A program made the position numbers and the translations under genes. The notes beneath the pieces were generated by a model. That model was not told the origin of the DNA. It saw nothing but the letters and a program-made list of their open reading frames with translations, and searched no databases. A stretch of DNA of 7,839 bases from WHTB01 sp050699035. Lineage in GTDB: Bacteria > Actinomycetota > Actinomycetes > Propionibacteriales > Nocardioidaceae. The stretch is from assembly GCA_050699035.1 (NCBI GenBank), contig JBOHDE010000187.1:1-7839 (forward strand). Direction: 5' to 3'. Positions 5,818 to 7,839 of the stretch are shown here, one piece after another (the first letter of the stretch is position 1; each line of letters opens with the position of its first letter).

Positions 5818-6443
5818 GGCTCCTCGACGGGCCGGACGTCGAGGCCGAGGTTCGTGGCGACGACGACGGCCTGGTCGACGTCGATCAGCGCGTTGTCGAG
5901 GTCCACGGTTAACGGGTCGAGGGACGTGAGGTCGGACCCGCGCAGGTCGCAGCCGTCGAGCTTGGCCTGATGCAGCCACGCGCCCGAGAGGTCGACCCGA
6001 CGAAGCGTGGCTCCGGTGAGACGGGCGCCGGTCAGGTCGGCTTCGCGCATCCGTACACCCGCGAACGTCGCACCGCGCAGGTCGGCTCCGGGTAGCCCGA
6101 CGAACGACCAGTTGCCGGCGTCGACCTTCAGGACACCGAAGCGGCACCGGTCGAACATGCTGCCGGTCAGCTTGCACCGCGTGAAGGTGGCGTCGAAGAA
6201 GCTGGACCGCGTGAACGTGCAGTTCAGGAACGCGGCATCCGTGTGGGTGGACGCGTTGAACTCCACGTCCCGGAACGTGCACTCGTCGAAGACCGCTCCG
6301 ATGTTCGTCGTCTCGGTGAGGTCGACGTCGATGAACGCGACCCGGGTGAACGCCTCGCCGGACAGGTCGCGCCCGTCCCAGGTCTCATGCCGGATCTCGC
6401 TGTCGGTGCCCGGCGGCGCGGCACCGTGCTTGCGCTCGGCCAT
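5814..6443 (-). CDS. Pentapeptide repeat protein
   Basis: A 209-residue protein whose residues 26-185 can be cut into 32 consecutive five-residue units with no insertion or break. The central position is nearly always Leu or Phe: for example DLSGE, AFTRV, VFDEC, TFTRC in the first half and DLRGA, DLTGA, RLTGA, DLSGA in the second. Such repeats fold as a right-handed quadrilateral beta-helix of four units per turn, so about eight turns are expected. The first half is Phe-rich with several Cys, the second Leu-rich. The last 24 residues (from about LIDVDQAVVVATNLGLDV) look like a helical cap, as in other actinobacterial members. The family includes the gyrase-protecting DNA mimics MfpA and Qnr, but most members have no known role, so I do not call this a resistance protein. 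It starts 6 nt after the carboxyethylornithine synthase-like gene stops, with weak SD AGAAG, so the two form an operon. No signal peptide. Confidence 0.9.
   Translation of the reverse strand: MAERKHGAAPPGTDSEIRHETWDGRDLSGEAFTRVAFIDVDLTETTNIGAVFDECTFRDVEFNASTHTDAAFLNCTFTRSSFFDATFTRCKLTGSMFDRCRFGVLKVDAGNWSFVGLPGADLRGATFAGVRMREADLTGARLTGATLRRVDLSGAWLHQAKLDGCDLRGSDLTSLDPLTVDLDNALIDVDQAVVVATNLGLDVRPVEEP
5822..5844. terminator. Hairpin at the DUF1761/pentapeptide convergence
   Basis: CCTCGACG (5822-5829) and CGTCGAGG (5837-5844) form a perfect 8-bp stem with a 7-nt loop, starting 5 nt after the DUF1761 stop codon. It lies inside the last ten codons of the convergent pentapeptide gene. There is no T-tract. 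The position suits a terminator for the plus-strand gene; a chance palindrome in GC-rich coding DNA is the alternative. Confidence 0.4.
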
Positions 6444-6449
6444 GGTCTT

Positions 6450-7598
6450 CTACCGCTCTGAGGTGGCGTGCGGGTAGTCCGGCGCGCGGTGCTGGAACGA
6501 CAGGATGCTCGGGTTGACGACGCGGCCGTTGCGGATCTCGATGGCCCGGCTGATGGTCTCGTCGCGGTCCCAGGCCGACGGCCCGGCGAGCACGGTCCGG
6601 ACGAACGGCAGCAAGGCCTCGCTGATCTCCCAGGTCGCCGAGTCCCAGAGGTACGACGGGCTGTGGTCGACGCCGTAGTAGCGGACGTGGTCCCCGACCT
6701 CGAACATCGGCTCGGCGAACGACGTCGGCCGCGCCCAGCTGAACCCCATGCCCTCGTCGCACGAGACGTCGACGATCAGGCTGCCCGGCCGAAACGCGGC
6801 CAGGTCCTCGGTGCGTAGGTACGTCAGCGGCGCAGCGGTGTCTTGCAGCGTGCAGTTGACGACGATGTCGTTGTCGGCGAGGAACGGGGCGAGCGGCACC
6901 CGACCGCGGTCGGTGATCACGTGGCTGAGGTGCGGCGCCGCGGCGTCGTGGTCGAGCTGGATGATGCGGACCGAGTGGATCGGTGAGCCGACCGCGGCCA
7001 CGCCTCGGTTGGTGAGGACGCGTACGTCGTGCACGCCGTGGGCATTGAGTGCCGTGACGGCGCCCCGCGCGGTCGCCCCGAACCCGATCACGACGGCCCG
7101 CAGCCGGCGGCCGTAGTCGCCGGTCGATCCGGTCAGCTCGAAGGCATGCAGGACCGAGCAGTAGCCGGCCAGTTCGTTGTTCTTGTGGAACACGTGGAGG
7201 CCGAACCCGCTGTCGCTCGCCCAGTGGTTCATCGCCTCGAAGGCGATCAGGGTCAGTCGTCGGTCGATGGCGAGCTGCGTGACCTCCCGGTCCTGCACAC
7301 AGTGCGGCCACCCCCACAACACCTTGCCGGTGGTCAGCTCGGCGAGGTCGGCGGGCTGTGGCTTCGGCAGCAGCACCACGTCGGCGTCGGCGACCGTCTG
7401 CTCGCGAGAACAGATGCGGCCGACCAGCGGCGCGAGCTCGCGGTCGGAGAACCCGAACCGGTCGCCGTACCCGCTCTCCAGGATGATCCGGTCGCGCACG
7501 TCCGCGTCGATCCGGTCGAGGTGCCGCGGATGGATCGGGAGCCGACGCTCGTCGGGCTTGCGCGACGTCGCGAGTACGCCGAGGCTCAGCGGCCTCAC
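6450..7598 (-). CDS. N5-(carboxyethyl)ornithine synthase-like oxidoreductase
   Basis: A 382-residue enzyme of the alanine dehydrogenase/transhydrogenase superfamily. The N-terminal catalytic half has the substrate-loop pattern RKPDERRLPIHP (13-24) and ESGYGDRFG (41-49). The nucleotide-binding Rossmann half begins VVIGFGATARGA (169-180). Two further stretches, VSCDEGMGFSWARPTSF (278-294) and YYGVDHSPSYLWDSATW (307-323), are what I recognise from N5-(carboxyethyl)ornithine synthase, which reductively joins pyruvate to the side-chain amine of ornithine (or lysine) using NADPH, EC 1.5.1.24. Substrate and cofactor here are inferred from family likeness only; an opine- or alanine-dehydrogenase-like role is the alternative. 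The GTG start at 7598 overlaps the stop of a 10-codon upstream ORF (GTGA), and no good independent SD was seen, so translation is probably coupled. The stop is 6 nt before the pentapeptide gene. The cell would make an N-carboxyalkyl amino acid of unknown purpose. Confidence 0.82.
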   Translation of the reverse strand: MRPLSLGVLATSRKPDERRLPIHPRHLDRIDADVRDRIILESGYGDRFGFSDRELAPLVGRICSREQTVADADVVLLPKPQPADLAELTTGKVLWGWPHCVQDREVTQLAIDRRLTLIAFEAMNHWASDSGFGLHVFHKNNELAGYCSVLHAFELTGSTGDYGRRLRAVVIGFGATARGAVTALNAHGVHDVRVLTNRGVAAVGSPIHSVRIIQLDHDAAAPHLSHVITDRGRVPLAPFLADNDIVVNCTLQDTAAPLTYLRTEDLAAFRPGSLIVDVSCDEGMGFSWARPTSFAEPMFEVGDHVRYYGVDHSPSYLWDSATWEISEALLPFVRTVLAGPSAWDRDETISRAIEIRNGRVVNPSILSFQHRAPDYPHATSER

Positions 7599-7627
7599 GC
7601 GGTCGTCGAACCGGGCTGGTGGCGCAT
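7595..7627 (-). CDS. Short upstream ORF (MRHQPGSTTA), possible leader peptide
   Basis: Ten codons, ATG at 7627 to TGA at 7597-7595. A good SD, GAGGGAG at 7633-7639, sits 5 nt upstream, and the stop overlaps the GTG start of the synthase-like gene as GTGA. That architecture fits translational coupling: ribosomes finishing this ORF reinitiate on the main gene. The peptide has no run of one amino acid, so classic attenuation by a charged tRNA is not obvious. It could instead be the 3' end of the longer frame open from 7813, which I consider non-coding. Confidence 0.45.
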   Translation of the reverse strand: MRHQPGSTTA

Positions 7628-7641
7628 CGGCACTCCCTCAT

Positions 7642-7661
7642 CGGAGACCGAGGTGACTCCG
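7642..7661 (-). promoter_or_regulatory. Small hairpin in the synthase leader
   Basis: CGGAG (7642-7646) and CTCCG (7657-7661) pair, with ACC/GGT as an inner helix after a 2-nt bulge. In the mRNA the hairpin would end 2 nt before the SD of the short ORF. If transcription starts near 7663, it would sit at the extreme 5' end of the message, where it could protect the RNA or affect ribosome access. Confidence 0.3.
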
Positions 7662-7669
7662 TGCCGACG

Positions 7670-7675
7670 ACAGTA
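7670..7675 (-). promoter_or_regulatory. Putative -10 box of the synthase/pentapeptide operon
   Basis: On the minus strand TACTGT (TANNNT). Transcription would begin near 7663, leaving a leader of about 36 nt before the short ORF. No TTGACA-like -35 lies 16-18 nt upstream, so the call rests on the -10 alone. Confidence 0.35.
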
Positions 7676-7695
7676 CGCCACGGTCGACGATGGGC

Positions 7696-7701
7696 TAGGG
7701 T
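7696..7701 (+). promoter_or_regulatory. Possible rightward -10 box (TAGGGT)
   Basis: TAGGGT fits TANNNT on the plus strand and points toward whatever lies right of the window. No -35 is recognisable and no plus-strand gene starts before the window ends, so this is a weak call. Confidence 0.2.
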
Positions 7702-7733
7702 GCGTCTCCCTTACTCCGCTGACCTGCTGCGCG

Positions 7734-7830
7734 GCCCTCGGAGGGCGCCTCGCGGCGTTGTCGTCGTCGCACGATGCTGCGCATCGCGCCTCCTCCTCCG
7801 CCTTGCGATGCATCCCACCGAGCGCCGCTC
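7734..7830. repeat. Cluster of short palindromes, non-coding
   Basis: Four small dyads lie within 97 bp: GCCCTC-G-GAGGGC (7734-7746), CGATGC-TGC-GCATCG (7772-7786), the 8-bp palindrome GATGCATC (7807-7814) preceded by another CGATGC copy, and GAGCG-C-CGCTC (7820-7830). The stretch between them holds short tandem triplets (TCGTCGTCG, CCTCCTCCTCC). The look is that of an extragenic palindromic repeat or a strong terminator region. Copy number elsewhere in the genome cannot be judged from this window. A 72-codon frame crosses it on the minus strand and is not believed. Confidence 0.4.
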
Positions 7831-7839
7831 GCGACGGTC

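Noticed and set aside
5814..6443. Calling the pentapeptide protein a quinolone-resistance (Qnr/MfpA) gene
   Set aside because: The fold is shared by many unrelated proteins, and its uninterrupted repeats and operon partner give no specific support for gyrase protection.
6385..7641. A 418-codon minus-strand frame overlapping the synthase gene
   Set aside because: Arg/Pro/Gly-rich out-of-frame reading of the synthase gene; its ATG at 7641 overlaps the SD of the short leader ORF.
7595..7813. A 72-codon minus-strand frame before the synthase gene
   Set aside because: It runs through the palindrome cluster, the TANNNT box and the leader hairpin, has low-complexity Glu/Arg/Asp-rich sequence and no recognisable domain. 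Only its last ten codons have an SD, so those are reported alone.
1..7839. tRNA, rRNA, CRISPR array, insertion sequence or attachment site
   Set aside because: No cloverleaf, conserved rRNA stretch, regularly spaced repeats, transposase frame or long terminal inverted repeats were seen by eye.

Overview
This is a GC-rich window with strong G/C preference at third codon positions, GTG as well as ATG starts, and several genes with no Shine-Dalgarno (SD) sequence but a -10-like hexamer 6-7 nt before the start codon. Together with a DapE peptidase next to a LOG-family gene, this points to an actinobacterial chromosome. A Nocardioidaceae/Kribbella-like host is my guess from protein style and was not tested. 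I see no rRNA, tRNA, CRISPR array, transposase, integrase or phage gene, so this looks like ordinary chromosome.

Left block (1-3338). A minus-strand pair, an EamA-type 10-TM exporter and a VOC (glyoxalase-like) protein, overlaps by 55 bp. It is divergent from an Lrp/AsnC regulator, with a near-perfect 15-bp palindrome directly before the exporter start. The usual logic would be an amino-acid-responsive regulator controlling an exporter next door. The Lrp gene converges on a DHA2-type 14-TM multidrug transporter; their 3' ends overlap by 80 bp and a 9-bp hairpin sits inside the overlap.

Central block (3338-5817). The transporter and dapE (lysine/diaminopimelate pathway) diverge from a gap of only 31 bp. 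Each has a -10-like hexamer exactly 7 nt before its start, so both mRNAs may be leaderless. dapE is followed by a LOG/TIGR00730-family nucleotide hydrolase with its own TANNNT box, then by a DUF1761 membrane protein. The SD of the DUF1761 gene is partly buried in a perfect 9-bp inverted repeat.

Right block (5814-7839). A minus-strand two-gene operon reads leftward: an N5-(carboxyethyl)ornithine synthase-like oxidoreductase, then 6 nt later a pentapeptide-repeat protein with 32 repeats in unbroken register. The oxidoreductase begins at a GTG overlapping the stop of a 10-codon upstream ORF (GTGA). That upstream ORF has a good SD, a short hairpin and a TANNNT box above it, so this is a compact leader. 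The last 100 bp are a run of short palindromes with no convincing gene.

The strongest candidates for something undescribed are the synthase plus pentapeptide operon with its leader ORF, the SD-occluding repeat before the DUF1761 gene, and the twin leaderless promoters between the transporter and dapE. None is proven by sequence alone.
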